This document shows, in pieces, positions 15,465 to 26,781 of a DNA stretch of 64,000 bases. The stretch's first letter is position 1. Every line of letters begins with the position of its first letter. This stretch comes from CAVSIP01 sp963728075 (GTDB lineage Bacteria > Actinomycetota > Actinomycetes > JAFAQI01 > DASSKL01): contig CAVSIP010000003.1 in NCBI GenBank assembly GCA_963728075.1, forward strand, positions 248,001-312,000, written 5' to 3'. Below the pieces are notes generated by a model. The model did not search any database. It was not told the origin of the DNA and saw only the letters and a program-made list of their open reading frames with translations. The position numbers and the translations under genes are program-made.

Positions 15465-17089
15465 GCGGCCCCGTCGTCCCCACCCGGCTCGCCGCCGCCT
15501 CCCCCGGGTGGACCGCCCAGGCCGACGTGGTGGTCGTGGGCAGCGGTGTGGCCGGCCTGACCACCGCGCTGCACTGCCGGGTGTACGGACGGGTTCTGCT
15601 GGTCACCAAGGCGCTGCTCGACGCCGGGTCCACCCGCTGGGCGCAGGGCGGCATCGCCGCGGCCCTCGGCCCGGACGACTCCCCCGAACGGCACCTCGAG
15701 GACACGCTGACGGCCGGCGTCGGGCTGTGCGACCGGGCGGCGGTGCGGGTGATGGTGACCGAGGGCCCGGCACGGGTCCGCGAGCTCATCGGGTTCGGTG
15801 CGGCCTTCGACACCGATGCTGCGGGGGCCCTGCAGCTCACCCGCGAGGGTGGGCACCTCACCCGCCGGATCGCCCACGCCGGCGGGGACGCCACCGGCGC
15901 GGAGGTCGAGCGCGCGCTCATCGCTGCGGTGCGGGCGGCGCCGGAGATCGAGGTGATCGAGCACGCGCTGGTGCTCGACCTGCTCACCGACGCCTCCGGG
16001 CACGCGGCGGGCATCACGCTGCACGTGCTGGGGGAGGGGACGCGGGACGGGGTCGGCGCCGTGCACGCGCCGGCCGTCGTGCTGGCCACCGGCGGCATGG
16101 GCCAGGTGTTCTCCTCGACCACCAACCCGGACGTGTCCACCGGCGACGGGGTCGCCCTCGCGCTGCGCGCCGGCGCCCGGGTGGCGGACCTGGAGTTCGT
16201 GCAGTTCCACCCCACGGCGCTGTGGCGCGGCCCCGGGGTCGCGGGCCAGCTGCCGCTGGTCACCGAGGCGCTGCGGGGGGAGGGCGCCGTACTCGTCGAC
16301 GCGGCCGGCAACCGGGTGATGGCGGGCGTGCACCCGCTCGCCGACCTGGCCCCGCGCGACGTGGTCGCCAAGGCGATGAGCCGGCGGATGGCCGAGCTCG
16401 GCACCGACCACCTCTACCTGGACGCCCGGGGGCTGGGCGAGCGCCTGCTCCGGGAGCGGTTCCCGACCCTGGAGGCCAACTGCCGGGAGCTCGGCCTCGA
16501 CCCCGCCCGGGACGTGGTCCCGGTCGCCCCGGCCGCCCACTACGCGTCGGGCGGGGTCCGGACCGACCTCGACGGGCACACCAGCGTCCCCGGCCTGTTC
16601 GCCTGCGGGGAGGTCGCCTGCACCGGCGTGCACGGGGCCAACCGGCTCGCGTCGAACTCCCTGCTCGAAGGGCTGGTCTTCGCCGCCCGCATCGCCGCGG
16701 CCATCGGGCGTACCGCCCCGTCCGCCGGCCCGCCGGTCGACCCGGCCGGCCACGGGTGGCTCGTCGAGCCCGGCGCCCGGCCCGAGCTGGCGGGGGTGAT
16801 GACCGAGGGTGCAGGGGTCCTGCGCAGCGCCGACAGCCTCGCCGCGACGGCCAAGAGCCTGGCCGCGCTGGCAGACCGGAGGGCGACCACGGTGGGGCCG
16901 GAGGCGTGGCAGGCCACGAACCTGCATACGGTGGCCAGTGCGCTCGTGGTCGCCGCAGCACTGCGCGAGGAGACCCGTGGCTGCCACTGGCGCGAGGACT
17001 TCCCCACCGCCGACGACCGCTGGTGCGGCCGGCTGGTCACCCGCGCGGACGGGGGACGGCTGTCGACGAGCTTCGAGGAGCTGAGGTGA
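15461..17089 (+). CDS. nadB: L-aspartate oxidase
   Basis: FAD enzyme that oxidises aspartate to iminoaspartate, the first step of de novo NAD synthesis. The FAD-binding GSGVAGLTTALH sits near residues 27-38 and RWAQGGIAAALG near 62-73. LTREGGHLTRRIAHAGGDATG, QFHPTAL and the HYASGGVRTD and GANRLASNSLLEGLVF blocks are diagnostic of NadB as opposed to fumarate reductase. Length is 542 residues, GTG start, overlapping neighbours on both sides by 4 nt. NadA (quinolinate synthase) is not in this window. Confidence 0.95.
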   Translation: MSGPVVPTRLAAASPGWTAQADVVVVGSGVAGLTTALHCRVYGRVLLVTKALLDAGSTRWAQGGIAAALGPDDSPERHLEDTLTAGVGLCDRAAVRVMVTEGPARVRELIGFGAAFDTDAAGALQLTREGGHLTRRIAHAGGDATGAEVERALIAAVRAAPEIEVIEHALVLDLLTDASGHAAGITLHVLGEGTRDGVGAVHAPAVVLATGGMGQVFSSTTNPDVSTGDGVALALRAGARVADLEFVQFHPTALWRGPGVAGQLPLVTEALRGEGAVLVDAAGNRVMAGVHPLADLAPRDVVAKAMSRRMAELGTDHLYLDARGLGERLLRERFPTLEANCRELGLDPARDVVPVAPAAHYASGGVRTDLDGHTSVPGLFACGEVACTGVHGANRLASNSLLEGLVFAARIAAAIGRTAPSAGPPVDPAGHGWLVEPGARPELAGVMTEGAGVLRSADSLAATAKSLAALADRRATTVGPEAWQATNLHTVASALVVAAALREETRGCHWREDFPTADDRWCGRLVTRADGGRLSTSFEELR

Positions 17090-17970
17090 CGCTCTCCGAC
17101 GAGGTGGGTGGCGCGCTGCGCGCCGCCGGGCTCGACCCTGGCTACGTCGAGGACATCGCCCGCCGCGCGCTCGAGGAGGACCTCGACGGCGGCCTGGACG
17201 TGACGACCGTGGCGACCGTGCCGTTCGACCTGGAGGGCACGGCCGACTTCGTCGCCCGCGGCTCGGGCGTGGTGGCCGGCCTCGCCGTCGCGTCAGCAGT
17301 GCTCGAGGTCGCCAGCGACGACGCCGTGCGGCTGACGCAGCGGGCCGCCGACGGGGACCGCGTGGAGTCGGGCCAGCCGCTGCTCACCGCGACCTCGACC
17401 GTGCGGGCCCTGCTCACCGGCGAGCGCACCGCCTTGAACCTGCTCTGCCATCTGTCCGGCATCGCCACGCAGACCCGCCGGTGGGCGGACGCCCTGGCCG
17501 GGACCAAGGCGGTGGTGCTCGACACCCGCAAGACGACGCCGGGGCTGCGGCTGCTGGAGAAGTACGCCGTCCGCTGCGGCGGCGGGCAGAACAAGCGCAT
17601 GGGCCTGTACGACGCCGCGCTGGTCAAGGACAACCACGTCATCGCCGCCGGCGGGGTCGCCGCGGCGTACGACGCCGTCCGCGAGCTGTTCCCGGACGTC
17701 GAGATCCAGGTGGAGTGCGACACCGTCGAGCAGGTGCGCGAGGCGATATCCGCGGGCGCGACGTTCCTGCTGTGCGACAACATGGACGTGCACACCTTGC
17801 GTGAGGCGGTTGCGGCGGTGGCCGGTCGCGCCGAGCTCGAGGCCACCGGCGGGCTCACCCTGGACCGGGCCAGGGCGGTGGCCGAGACCGGAGTCGACTA
17901 CCTGTCGGTCGGGGCGCTCACGCACTCCGCACCGGTGCTGGACATCGGCATGGACCTGAGGACGGCGTGA
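17086..17970 (+). CDS. nadC: Nicotinate-nucleotide pyrophosphorylase (quinolinate phosphoribosyltransferase)
   Basis: Converts quinolinate and PRPP to nicotinate mononucleotide, CO2 and PPi. The active-site stretch DTRKTTPGLRLLEKYAV with RCGGGQNKRMGLYDAALVKDNH holds the catalytic Arg and Lys residues. ECDTVEQVREAI and SVGALTHSAP near the C-terminus are also typical. 294 residues. GTG start in a 4-nt overlap with nadB. Stop shares bases with the coaX start (TGATG), so nadB-nadC-coaX form one translationally coupled unit. Confidence 0.96.
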   Translation: MTLSDEVGGALRAAGLDPGYVEDIARRALEEDLDGGLDVTTVATVPFDLEGTADFVARGSGVVAGLAVASAVLEVASDDAVRLTQRAADGDRVESGQPLLTATSTVRALLTGERTALNLLCHLSGIATQTRRWADALAGTKAVVLDTRKTTPGLRLLEKYAVRCGGGQNKRMGLYDAALVKDNHVIAAGGVAAAYDAVRELFPDVEIQVECDTVEQVREAISAGATFLLCDNMDVHTLREAVAAVAGRAELEATGGLTLDRARAVAETGVDYLSVGALTHSAPVLDIGMDLRTA

Positions 17971-18773
17971 TGCTGCTCGCGATCGACGTCGGCAACACCA
18001 ACACGGTGTTCGGCCTGTTCGAGGGGGAACGGCTGGTCGACTCCTGGCGGGTCAAGACCGACGCCCGCTCCACCGCCGACGAGCTGGCCCTGCTGCTGCG
18101 TGGCCTGCTCGAGCACCACCCACGGCCCGACGGGATCGCGCTGTGCTCCACCGTCCCCGCGGTGCTGCACGAGATGCGCGCGGTGCTCACCCGCTACTAC
18201 TCCGACGTCCGCGCCGTGATCGTCGAGCCGGGGGTGAAGACGGGTGTCCCGCTGCTGTACGACAACCCCCGCGAGGTCGGCGCCGACCGGATCGTCAACA
18301 GCCTGGCCGCGTACACGCTGTACGGCGGCCCGGCGATCGTCGTCGACTTCGGCACCTCGACGAACTTCGACGTGGTCTCCGACAAGGGAGAGTTCCTCGG
18401 CGGGGCGCTCGCACCGGGGATCGAGATCTCGGTCGATGCGCTCGCTGCCCGGGGCGCGAGGCTGTTCAAGGTCGAGCTGTCCCGTCCCCGCTCGGTGATC
18501 GCCAAGACCACCTTCGAGGCGCTGCAGTCCGGGTTGCTGTACGGCTTCGCCGGCCAGGTCGACGGCCTGGTGCGCCGGATCGAGGAGGAGCTCGGCGCGA
18601 GCACCACGGTGGTCGCGACCGGGGGGCTCGCCCCGCTCGTGCTCGAGGAGAGCCAGACCATCCAGCACCACGAGCCGGAGCTCACGCTCATCGGCCTGCG
18701 GCTGGTCTTCGACCGCAACGTCGACCGGCCGGGTGGTGGCCGGACCGTCCTGCACCACGTGGCCGGGGGGTGA
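17970..18773 (+). CDS. coaX: Type III pantothenate kinase
   Basis: ATP-dependent phosphorylation of pantothenate, the first committed step of coenzyme A synthesis. The ASKHA fold is shown by LLAIDVGNTNTVFGLF at the N-terminus, VDFGTSTNFDVV and GGALAPGIEIS in the middle, and FAGQVDGLVRRI near 190. 267 residues from the ATG at 17970; a GTG one codon earlier (17967) is also possible. The gene sits between nadC and lysS, as in other actinomycetes. Confidence 0.95.
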   Translation: MLLAIDVGNTNTVFGLFEGERLVDSWRVKTDARSTADELALLLRGLLEHHPRPDGIALCSTVPAVLHEMRAVLTRYYSDVRAVIVEPGVKTGVPLLYDNPREVGADRIVNSLAAYTLYGGPAIVVDFGTSTNFDVVSDKGEFLGGALAPGIEISVDALAARGARLFKVELSRPRSVIAKTTFEALQSGLLYGFAGQVDGLVRRIEEELGASTTVVATGGLAPLVLEESQTIQHHEPELTLIGLRLVFDRNVDRPGGGRTVLHHVAGG

Positions 18774-18775
18774 CC

Positions 18776-20262
18776 GTGACCGCCACGGAGCCGGACGACC
18801 TGCCGGAGCAGATGCGGGTCCGCCGCGACAAGCTGTCCCGGATGCGGGCCGAGGGCCAGGACCCGTACCCGCTCGGCTTCCCGCGCACCACCGACGTCGC
18901 CGCGCTGCGGGAGCGCTTCGGCGACCTCGAACCCGACACCGCGACCGGGGAGCGGGTCGGCCTGGCCGGCCGGGTGGTGCTCAACCGGCCCAGCGGGAAG
19001 ATCGGCTTCGCGACGTTGCGGGACGGCAGCGGAGACCTGCAGGTCATGCTCTCGCTGGACGCGGCCGGCGAGGACGCCCTGGCGCGGTGGAAGCGGGACG
19101 TCGACCTCGGTGACCACGTCGGCGTCGAGGGCGAGGTGATCACCAGCCGGCGCGGGGAGCTGTCCGTCCTCGTCTCCCGGTGGGTGACCACGGCCAAGGC
19201 GCTGCGGCCGCTGCCGGAGAAGTGGAAGGGGCTCACCGACCCGGAGGCGCGGGTCCGCCAGCGGTACGTCGACCTCATCGTCAACCCCGACGCCCGGCGG
19301 CTGGTCGAGGTGCGGGCGGTGGTGCTGCGCTCGCTGCGCGCGACGCTGGACGCCCGCGGGTACGTCGAGGTCGAGACCTCCGTGCTGCAGCCGATGCACG
19401 GCGGCGCGGCCGCGCGGCCGTTCAGCACGCACGTGAACGCCTTCGACCAGGACATGTACCTGCGGATCGCGCTCGAGCTGCCCCTCAAGCGGATGGTGGT
19501 CGGCGGAATCGAGCGCGTTTACGAGATCGGCCGCACGTTCCGCAACGAGGGCGTCGACACCACGCACAATCCCGAGTTCACGATGCTCGAGGCCTACGAG
19601 GCGTACGGCGACTACGACACCATGGCCGAGCTCACCCGGGCGCTCGTGCTCGAGGCCGCCGAGGCGGTCGGCTCCACGGTGATCACGGGGTCGCACGGGG
19701 AGATCGACCTGGCGGAGCCGTGGCACCACGTGACGGTTCACGAGGCCGTGAGCCGCGCGGTGGGCCGCCCGGTCGACCCCGGACTCCACGGCCGCGGAGC
19801 TGACCGCGCATCGCCGTCGAGCACGGGGTCGCCCTGCAACCGGGCTGGTCCGCGGGGGAGATCGTGCTCGAGCTGTTCGAGAAGCTCGTGGAGCACACGC
19901 TGCAGCACCCGACCTTCGTCCGCGACTACCCCGCGGACGTCCGGCCGCTGGCGCGACCGCACCGCGACGATCCGCGGCTGGCCGAGGCGTGGGACCTCAT
20001 CATCGGCGGGGTGGAGCTCGCGCCGGCGTACTCCGAGCTGGTCGACCCCGTGGAGCAGCGCCGGCGCCTGACCGAGCAGTCGGTGCGGGCGGCCGGCGGC
20101 GACCCCGAGGCGATGCAGCTCGACGAGGACTTCCTGCGGGCCCTCGAGTACGGCGCGCCGCCGATGGGCGGAATGGGCCTGGGGGTGGACCGGCTCATCA
20201 TGCTGCTCACCGGCACCGGAATTCGGGAGACGATTATGTTTCCGCTCCTTCGTCCGGAATAG
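18776..20262 (+). pseudogene. lysS: Lysyl-tRNA synthetase with two +1 frameshifts
   Basis: Class II LysRS: OB-fold anticodon domain, then motif 2 (RVYEIGRTFRNEGVDTTHNPEFTMLEAY) and motif 3 (GLGVDRLIMLLTG). The frame running from GTG 18776 is correct up to about 19780 and the correct frame from about 19807 is a different one. The 25 nt between encode the expected DSTAAELT in the third frame. So two extra single bases, one at the CCCCGG near 19777-19782 and one near 19806 (ACCGCG), explain everything. Corrected, the product is about 494 residues, normal for LysS. Every catalytic motif is otherwise intact, so a very recent lesion or sequence error is likely. Uncorrected translation loses motif 3. 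Confidence 0.85.
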
Positions 20263-20349
20263 CGCAGAGCAACTCTTTGGCGCGGGCATTATGCTGGCCG
20301 TTCCGAATACGGTTACCACCGTTTCCAGTCCCTTTGAAAGGCCGGCACA

Positions 20350-20694
20350 ATGGCTCAGCGCATTCAGGTGCTGCTCGTCTGCGACCTGCACGACGACGAC
20401 ACCCCCGGGGACGAGACCGTCTCCTTCTCCCTCGACGGGGTCGGCTACGAGGTCGACCTGTGCTCCGAGCACGCGGCCGGGCTGCGCGACGCGCTGGCGC
20501 CCTACGTCGGCGCGGGGCGCCGGGTCGGCGGGCGGGCGAGCGGCGGGCGCCGCGGCCGCTCCGCCGCTCGGGGCGGGTCGGCCGGGAACCGCAGCGCCGA
20601 CATCCGCGCCTGGGCGCGGGCCAAGGGCATCGAGATCAGCGAGCGCGGGCGCATTCCCGCCTCCGTCGTGGAGCAGTACGAGGCCGCTCACTGA
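20350..20694 (+). CDS. lsr2: Lsr2-family nucleoid-associated protein
   Basis: H-NS-like xenogeneic silencer that bridges AT-rich DNA. The N-terminal dimerisation domain runs from about residues 1-60 (QVLLVCDLHDDD, GVGYEVDLCSEHAA). A basic Gly/Arg linker follows. The C-terminal DNA-binding domain has IRAWARAKGIEISERGRIP, whose RGR is the minor-groove AT-hook-like triplet. 114 residues; ATG preceded by GAAAGG at 10 nt. The 87 bp before it are AT-richer than the surroundings. The gene lies between lysS and clpC, the standard position. Confidence 0.95.
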   Translation: MAQRIQVLLVCDLHDDDTPGDETVSFSLDGVGYEVDLCSEHAAGLRDALAPYVGAGRRVGGRASGGRRGRSAARGGSAGNRSADIRAWARAKGIEISERGRIPASVVEQYEAAH

Positions 20695-20709
20695 GCGGGG
20701 AGGCCGGCG

Positions 20710-20740
20710 CGGTGCCGCTCGGGAATCCCGCGCGGCACCG
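20710..20740 (+). terminator. Stem-loop terminator after lsr2
   Basis: CGGTGCCG (20710-20717) pairs with CGGCACCG (20733-20740), and the interior CGGG/CCCG extends the stem. The hairpin lies 16 bp after the lsr2 stop. No U-tract follows, as is common for high-GC actinobacterial terminators. Confidence 0.55.
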
Positions 20741-20897
20741 TGGGCGTTGACCTCCTTGCGACCGACGTCCTTCAGCAGGCGGCCGCACGGCCGATGATGA
20801 ATATCGGGGATGCGGGTAGGACCCCGATGGAAGTGGTGAAGAACGGCGGTCGAGCCGGGCCGCTGCCGCACCCGCGGCAACGACAGCGGGCCGGGGC

Positions 20898-20952
20898 TAG
20901 CATGCGGGAGGAAGGGCCCCCGGCCGTCCAACCGCTCTGTGAGGAGCGCTAC
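20898..20952 (+). promoter_or_regulatory. Candidate clpC promoter (-10 TAGCAT) and leader with strong RBS
   Basis: TAGCAT at 20898-20903 fits the -10 consensus and gives a leader of about 45 nt. The leader ends in GAGGAG (20941-20946), 6 nt before the clpC ATG. The rest of the 258-bp lsr2-clpC gap shows the terminator hairpin and nothing else I can assign. Confidence 0.4.
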
Positions 20953-23460
<2,508 letters not shown>

Positions 23461-23473
23461 CAACGAGCGGGAC

Positions 23474-23503
23474 AGGGGCGGTACCCGGCTGGGTACCGCC
23501 CCT
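23474..23503 (+). terminator. Intrinsic terminator of clpC, perfect 13-bp stem
   Basis: AGGGGCGGTACCC (23474-23486), loop GGCT, then the exact complement GGGTACCGCCCCT (23491-23503), followed by TCTCGTGTCTGT. It begins 14 bp after the clpC stop and is the most convincing Rho-independent terminator in the window. Confidence 0.85.
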
Positions 23504-23507
23504 TCTC

Positions 23508-23969
23508 GTGTCTGTGGCGCTGCTGGCGGCCTGCGGCCAGGCGGGCTCGCCCGCGGCCGGCCCCACGCCGGAGTCGGCGACGGCGGTGACCGCCTCGGTC
23601 GGGCCGGGCGTGATCGTGTCCGCTCCCAGCGGTGGCCGGCCGGCACCGCCGCCGACGCTCACGCCGTCGGGTGGCGTCGTGACGGTCACCCCCGACCAGT
23701 ACGACGCGACGGTGCGGCTTGCCGTCGGCGACCGGCTGGTCGTGGACCTGGGTGAGCAGTACTGGTCGGACCCGGTCACGTCGAACCCCGCCGTCCTGGA
23801 GCGCCGGCAGGTCACCCGCACCGACCATGGCGCGACCCGCGCGGAGCTCGTCGCCTCGGCGGCGGGGCGGGCCGACGTCACCGCCGGTACGCACCCGCCC
23901 TGCCTGGACGCCACCCCGCCGTGCATGGTGGCCCAGCGCGGCCTGGTCGTCCACGTCGTCGTGCAGTAG
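23508..23969 (+). CDS. Putative small lipoprotein with Ig-like/chagasin-like domain
   Basis: About 153 residues. LLAACG is a lipobox, followed by a Pro/Thr/Ser linker and a beta-rich domain (VRLAVGDRLVVDL, a YWSDPVTSNPAVL turn, AELVASAAGRADVTA, paired cysteines, and a final VVHVVV strand). This layout resembles small actinobacterial lipoproteins with chagasin- or BACON-like folds. The start is uncertain: the GTG at 23508 leaves a very short signal sequence, and extending upstream meets the clpC terminator and has no start codon. The gene is supported by codon use and coherent domain pattern. Function unknown. Confidence 0.55.
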   Translation: MSVALLAACGQAGSPAAGPTPESATAVTASVGPGVIVSAPSGGRPAPPPTLTPSGGVVTVTPDQYDATVRLAVGDRLVVDLGEQYWSDPVTSNPAVLERRQVTRTDHGATRAELVASAAGRADVTAGTHPPCLDATPPCMVAQRGLVVHVVVQ

Positions 23970-24001
23970 CCCCGCCTGCTCCGAGCCACCCCCACCCCCT
24001 T

Positions 24002-24064
24002 CGGGCGTTGGCGCCAGCGCTGGGAGACACGCCGTACGCGATCCAGATCTCGCGCCAACGCCCG
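24002..24064. repeat. 63-bp palindromic element, 13-bp arms, between convergent genes
   Basis: CGGGCGTTGGCGC (24002-24014) is perfectly inverted at 24052-24064 around a 37-nt loop that includes the palindromes CCAGCGCTGG and AGATCT. It lies between the lipoprotein gene (+) and mutY (-) and could terminate both. Its size and layout match the element at 12335-12398, though the sequence differs. Confidence 0.55.
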
Positions 24065-24079
24065 GTTGGCGGGGCGCGG

Positions 24080-24913
24080 CTACGCCGGCAGCGCGTACCC
24101 GCCGTCCACCTCGACGGCGAGACCATCGGCGAGCAGCCCGGCCAGCGCGCGCTCGCGCTGGGTCGCCTCGTCCCACACCGGCGCGAGCAGCGCGGCCGGC
24201 ACCGGGCCGTCCGCCTCGCGCAGCACGGCCAGCAGGCGGCCGCGGACCTGCCGGTCCGTACCGGCGTACGACTGGGCCCTGGTCGTCGGCTCCGGCGGGT
24301 AGCCCGCGGCACGCCAGGCGCAGCCCGCGGCCACCGGGCAGGTGTCGCAGCGCGGCGTGCGCGCGGTGCACACGGTCGCGCCGAGCTCCATGGACGCCGC
24401 CGCCCAGCGGGCCGCGGTGGCCACCTCCACGGGCAGCACGTCGGCAGCCGCGGACGGCGGCCGGCCGAACGCCCGCGCGAGCACCCGGGCGACGTTCGTG
24501 TCGACGACGGCGTGCCGCTGCCCGTACGCGAACGAAGCCACCGCCGCGGCGGTGTACGCCCCGACCCCCGGGAGCGCCCGCAGCGCGTCCACGTCGGCCG
24601 GCACCTGCCCACCGTGCTCGGTGGTGATCGCCACCGCGGCGGCGTGCAGGCGCAGGGCACGCCGGGGGTAGCCGAGCCGCCCCCACATGCGCACCGCCTC
24701 GCCGGACGGCTCGGCCGCCAGCGCGGCCGGCGTGGGCCAGCGGGCCAGCCATGCCTCGTACGCCGTGACGACGCGAGCGACGGGCGTCTGCTGCAGCATG
24801 ACCTCGCTCACCAGCACCGCCCACGGGCTGGTGCCCGGCCGGCGCCACGGCAGGTCGCGCGCGGCGCCCGCGTACCACTGCAGCACCGACCGGACCCTCT
24901 GCTGGTCGTCCAT
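24080..24913 (-). CDS. mutY: A/G-specific adenine glycosylase MutY
   Basis: Removes adenine mispaired with 8-oxoguanine in base-excision repair. VMLQQTPVARV carries the catalytic Glu-type N-terminal block, LPGVGAYTAAAVASFAYG is the helix-hairpin-helix, and VVDTNVARVLAR holds the conserved Asp. The [4Fe-4S] ligands are Cys-X6-Cys-X2-Cys-X5-Cys in CTARTPRCDTCPVAAGC. Its 277 residues make it shorter than MutY proteins with a full C-terminal NUDIX-like 8-oxoG recognition domain; only a short C-terminal segment follows the cluster. ATG 24913. Confidence 0.93.
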   Translation of the reverse strand: MDDQQRVRSVLQWYAGAARDLPWRRPGTSPWAVLVSEVMLQQTPVARVVTAYEAWLARWPTPAALAAEPSGEAVRMWGRLGYPRRALRLHAAAVAITTEHGGQVPADVDALRALPGVGAYTAAAVASFAYGQRHAVVDTNVARVLARAFGRPPSAAADVLPVEVATAARWAAASMELGATVCTARTPRCDTCPVAAGCAWRAAGYPPEPTTRAQSYAGTDRQVRGRLLAVLREADGPVPAALLAPVWDEATQRERALAGLLADGLAVEVDGGYALPA

Positions 24914-24958
24914 CGGCAGGGATCGTCGCACGTCCCAGCGTGGCCGGGGGCCCGGCCG

Positions 24959-24973
24959 TAGCATCGGGTCGTG
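24959..24973 (+). promoter_or_regulatory. Leaderless promoter: TAGCAT, 6 nt, GTG
   Basis: TAGCAT at 24959-24964 is followed by 6 nt and the GTG of the 217-residue membrane-anchored protein gene. There is no Shine-Dalgarno sequence. The gap to divergent mutY is only 57 bp. Confidence 0.5.
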
Positions 24974-25624
24974 GACCTCGACGCCGTGTGGCACCCGGTC
25001 GGTCCGCACCCCCCGTCGGTGTACTGGCGGCGCCGGCTCGTCCTGCTGCTCGTCGTGCTGGTCGCCGCGATCGCGCTCGGGTCCACGCTGGGGGGGTCCG
25101 CCACGCCGGCCGGGACGAGCGCCGCCGCCCCCGGGCAGACCCCGACCCCGACAGCGAGCCTGAGCACGCCCACCCCGGTCACCACGACCGCGACCCCGCC
25201 CCCGTCCCCGTCCCCGGCCGCGTCCAGCGCCGAGCCCGTGGACTGCGCCGCGAACGTGCTCACCGTGACGGCCGCCACCGACGCCGAGACCTACCCCGCG
25301 GGCAGCACGCCCGAGCTGACGCTGACGGTGCGCAACACCGGCATCGCTCCGTGCCGGACGGACCTGGGTTCGGCTCAGCTGGAGCTGCGGGTGCTCTCGG
25401 GCCAGGACCGGGTGTGGTCGAGCGACGACTGCTCTCCCGGTGGTGACCCGAACCCGACGGTGCTACCGGCCGGTGGGCAGTTCACCACTTCCCTGCAGTG
25501 GCCGCGGGTCCGTTCCGCGCCCTCCTGCCCGGGCGGCGAGCCGGCCGCGCAGCCGGGCACCTACCGGCTGTACGCGCGGCTCGGCGACCGGCTGTCCGCG
25601 CCCGCGGTGTTCCACCTGGCCTGA
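24971..25624 (+). CDS. Membrane-anchored protein with P/S/T-rich linker and beta-sandwich domain
   Basis: 217 residues. A short cytoplasmic N-terminus (about 19 residues) precedes one transmembrane helix (about 23-40, RLVLLLVVLVAAIALG). A 40-residue Pro/Ser/Thr linker follows, then a C-terminal beta-rich domain (VLTVTAATDAETYPAGSTPELTLTVRNTG) with several cysteines. It looks like an extracytoplasmic binding or scaffold module. Genes of this type commonly lie beside disA/radA/mutY in actinomycetes. No catalytic motif is visible and the function is unknown. Confidence 0.7.
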   Translation: MDLDAVWHPVGPHPPSVYWRRRLVLLLVVLVAAIALGSTLGGSATPAGTSAAAPGQTPTPTASLSTPTPVTTTATPPPSPSPAASSAEPVDCAANVLTVTAATDAETYPAGSTPELTLTVRNTGIAPCRTDLGSAQLELRVLSGQDRVWSSDDCSPGGDPNPTVLPAGGQFTTSLQWPRVRSAPSCPGGEPAAQPGTYRLYARLGDRLSAPAVFHLA

Positions 25625-25633
25625 CGGCGGCGG

Positions 25634-26731
25634 TCAGACGTAGCGCTCGAGGATCGAGGACTCGGCGAGGCGGGACAGCCCCTCGCGGACGCTGCGAGCA
25701 CGCGCCTCGCCGACGCCCTCCACCGCCTGCAGGTCGTCGACACTGGCGGCGAGCAGCTTCTGCAGGGTGCCGAAGTGCTCCACCAAGCGGTCCACGATCG
25801 CGCGGGGCAGCCGGGGGACTCGGGCCAGCAGCCGGTAGCCGTGCGGGCTGACTGCGGCGTCGAGGCCGTCGGCGCCGCCGGCGGAGAACCCCACCGCCTT
25901 GGCGATCGCCCCCAGGTCCAGCAGGTCCTCGGCGGAGAGGTCGTCGAGCTCGGTGAGCACGTGATCGAGGCTGCGAGCACGGCGGCCGCTGCCGGGCAGG
26001 TAGTCGCGGATCACCAGCTCGCGCTCCTGCTCCACCCCGGCCATGAGCTCGTCGAGCTGCAGGGACAGCAGGCGCCCGTCCGTGCCGAGCTCCACGACGT
26101 AGCCCTCGATCTCCGTGGCGATCCGGCGCACCATCTCCAGCCGCTGGCTGACGGCCATCGCGTCCCGCACGGTCACGAGGTCCTCGATCTCCAGCGCGGA
26201 CAGCGTGCCGCGGACCTCGTCCAGGCGCAGCGTGTAGCGCTCGAGCGTCGCCAGCGCCTGGTTCGCGCGGGAGAGGATCGCGGCGGAGTCGTCGAGCACG
26301 TAGCGGCGGCCGGCGACGTAGAGCGCGATGATCCGCATGGACTGGCTGACCGAGATGACCGGGTAGCCGGTCTGCTTCGCGACGCGTTCGGCCGTGCGGT
26401 GCCGGGTGCCCGACTCCTCGGTCGGGATCGCCGGATCCGGAACCAGGTGCACCGCCGCCCGGACGATGCGGTCGAGGTCGTCGGCGAGCACGATCGCGCC
26501 GTCCATCTTCGCGAGCTCGCGCAGCCGGGTCGCCGAGAACTCCACGTCGAGGGCGAACCCGCCGGTGCACAGCTCCTCGACCGTGCGGTCGTGGCCGAGG
26601 ACGACCAGCCCGCCGGTGTTGCCACGGAGGATCCGCTCGAGGCCGTCGCGCAGAGCCGTGCCCGGGGCGACCGACGCGAGCGTGGCCCGCAGCAGGTCCT
26701 GCCCCTCTACCCGTTCGCCCCCGCCGACCAC
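25634..26731 (-). CDS. disA: DNA integrity scanning protein DisA (diadenylate cyclase)
   Basis: Makes cyclic di-AMP from two ATP and binds branched DNA. The N-terminal DAC domain has the DGA motif at residues 77-79 (KMDGAIVL) and RHR at 110-112 (GTRHRTAE), both needed for catalysis. A helical middle domain and a C-terminal helix-hairpin-helix (LQAVEGVGEARARSVREGL) complete the octameric-type architecture. 365 residues. GTG start with AGGAGG at 7 nt. It lies 50 bp downstream of radA on the same strand. RadA inhibits DisA in Bacillus, so co-location makes functional sense. Confidence 0.95.
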   Translation of the reverse strand: MVGGGERVEGQDLLRATLASVAPGTALRDGLERILRGNTGGLVVLGHDRTVEELCTGGFALDVEFSATRLRELAKMDGAIVLADDLDRIVRAAVHLVPDPAIPTEESGTRHRTAERVAKQTGYPVISVSQSMRIIALYVAGRRYVLDDSAAILSRANQALATLERYTLRLDEVRGTLSALEIEDLVTVRDAMAVSQRLEMVRRIATEIEGYVVELGTDGRLLSLQLDELMAGVEQERELVIRDYLPGSGRRARSLDHVLTELDDLSAEDLLDLGAIAKAVGFSAGGADGLDAAVSPHGYRLLARVPRLPRAIVDRLVEHFGTLQKLLAASVDDLQAVEGVGEARARSVREGLSRLAESSILERYV

Positions 26732-26781
26732 CCGCGCTCCTCCTGCGGTCGCGCCGACGCCGGCGCTCGTCCCCTCGGAGT

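Noticed and set aside
19777..19812. Programmed ribosomal frameshift in lysS
   Set aside because: Two +1 events are needed within 25 nt, with no slippery site or structure typical of recoding.
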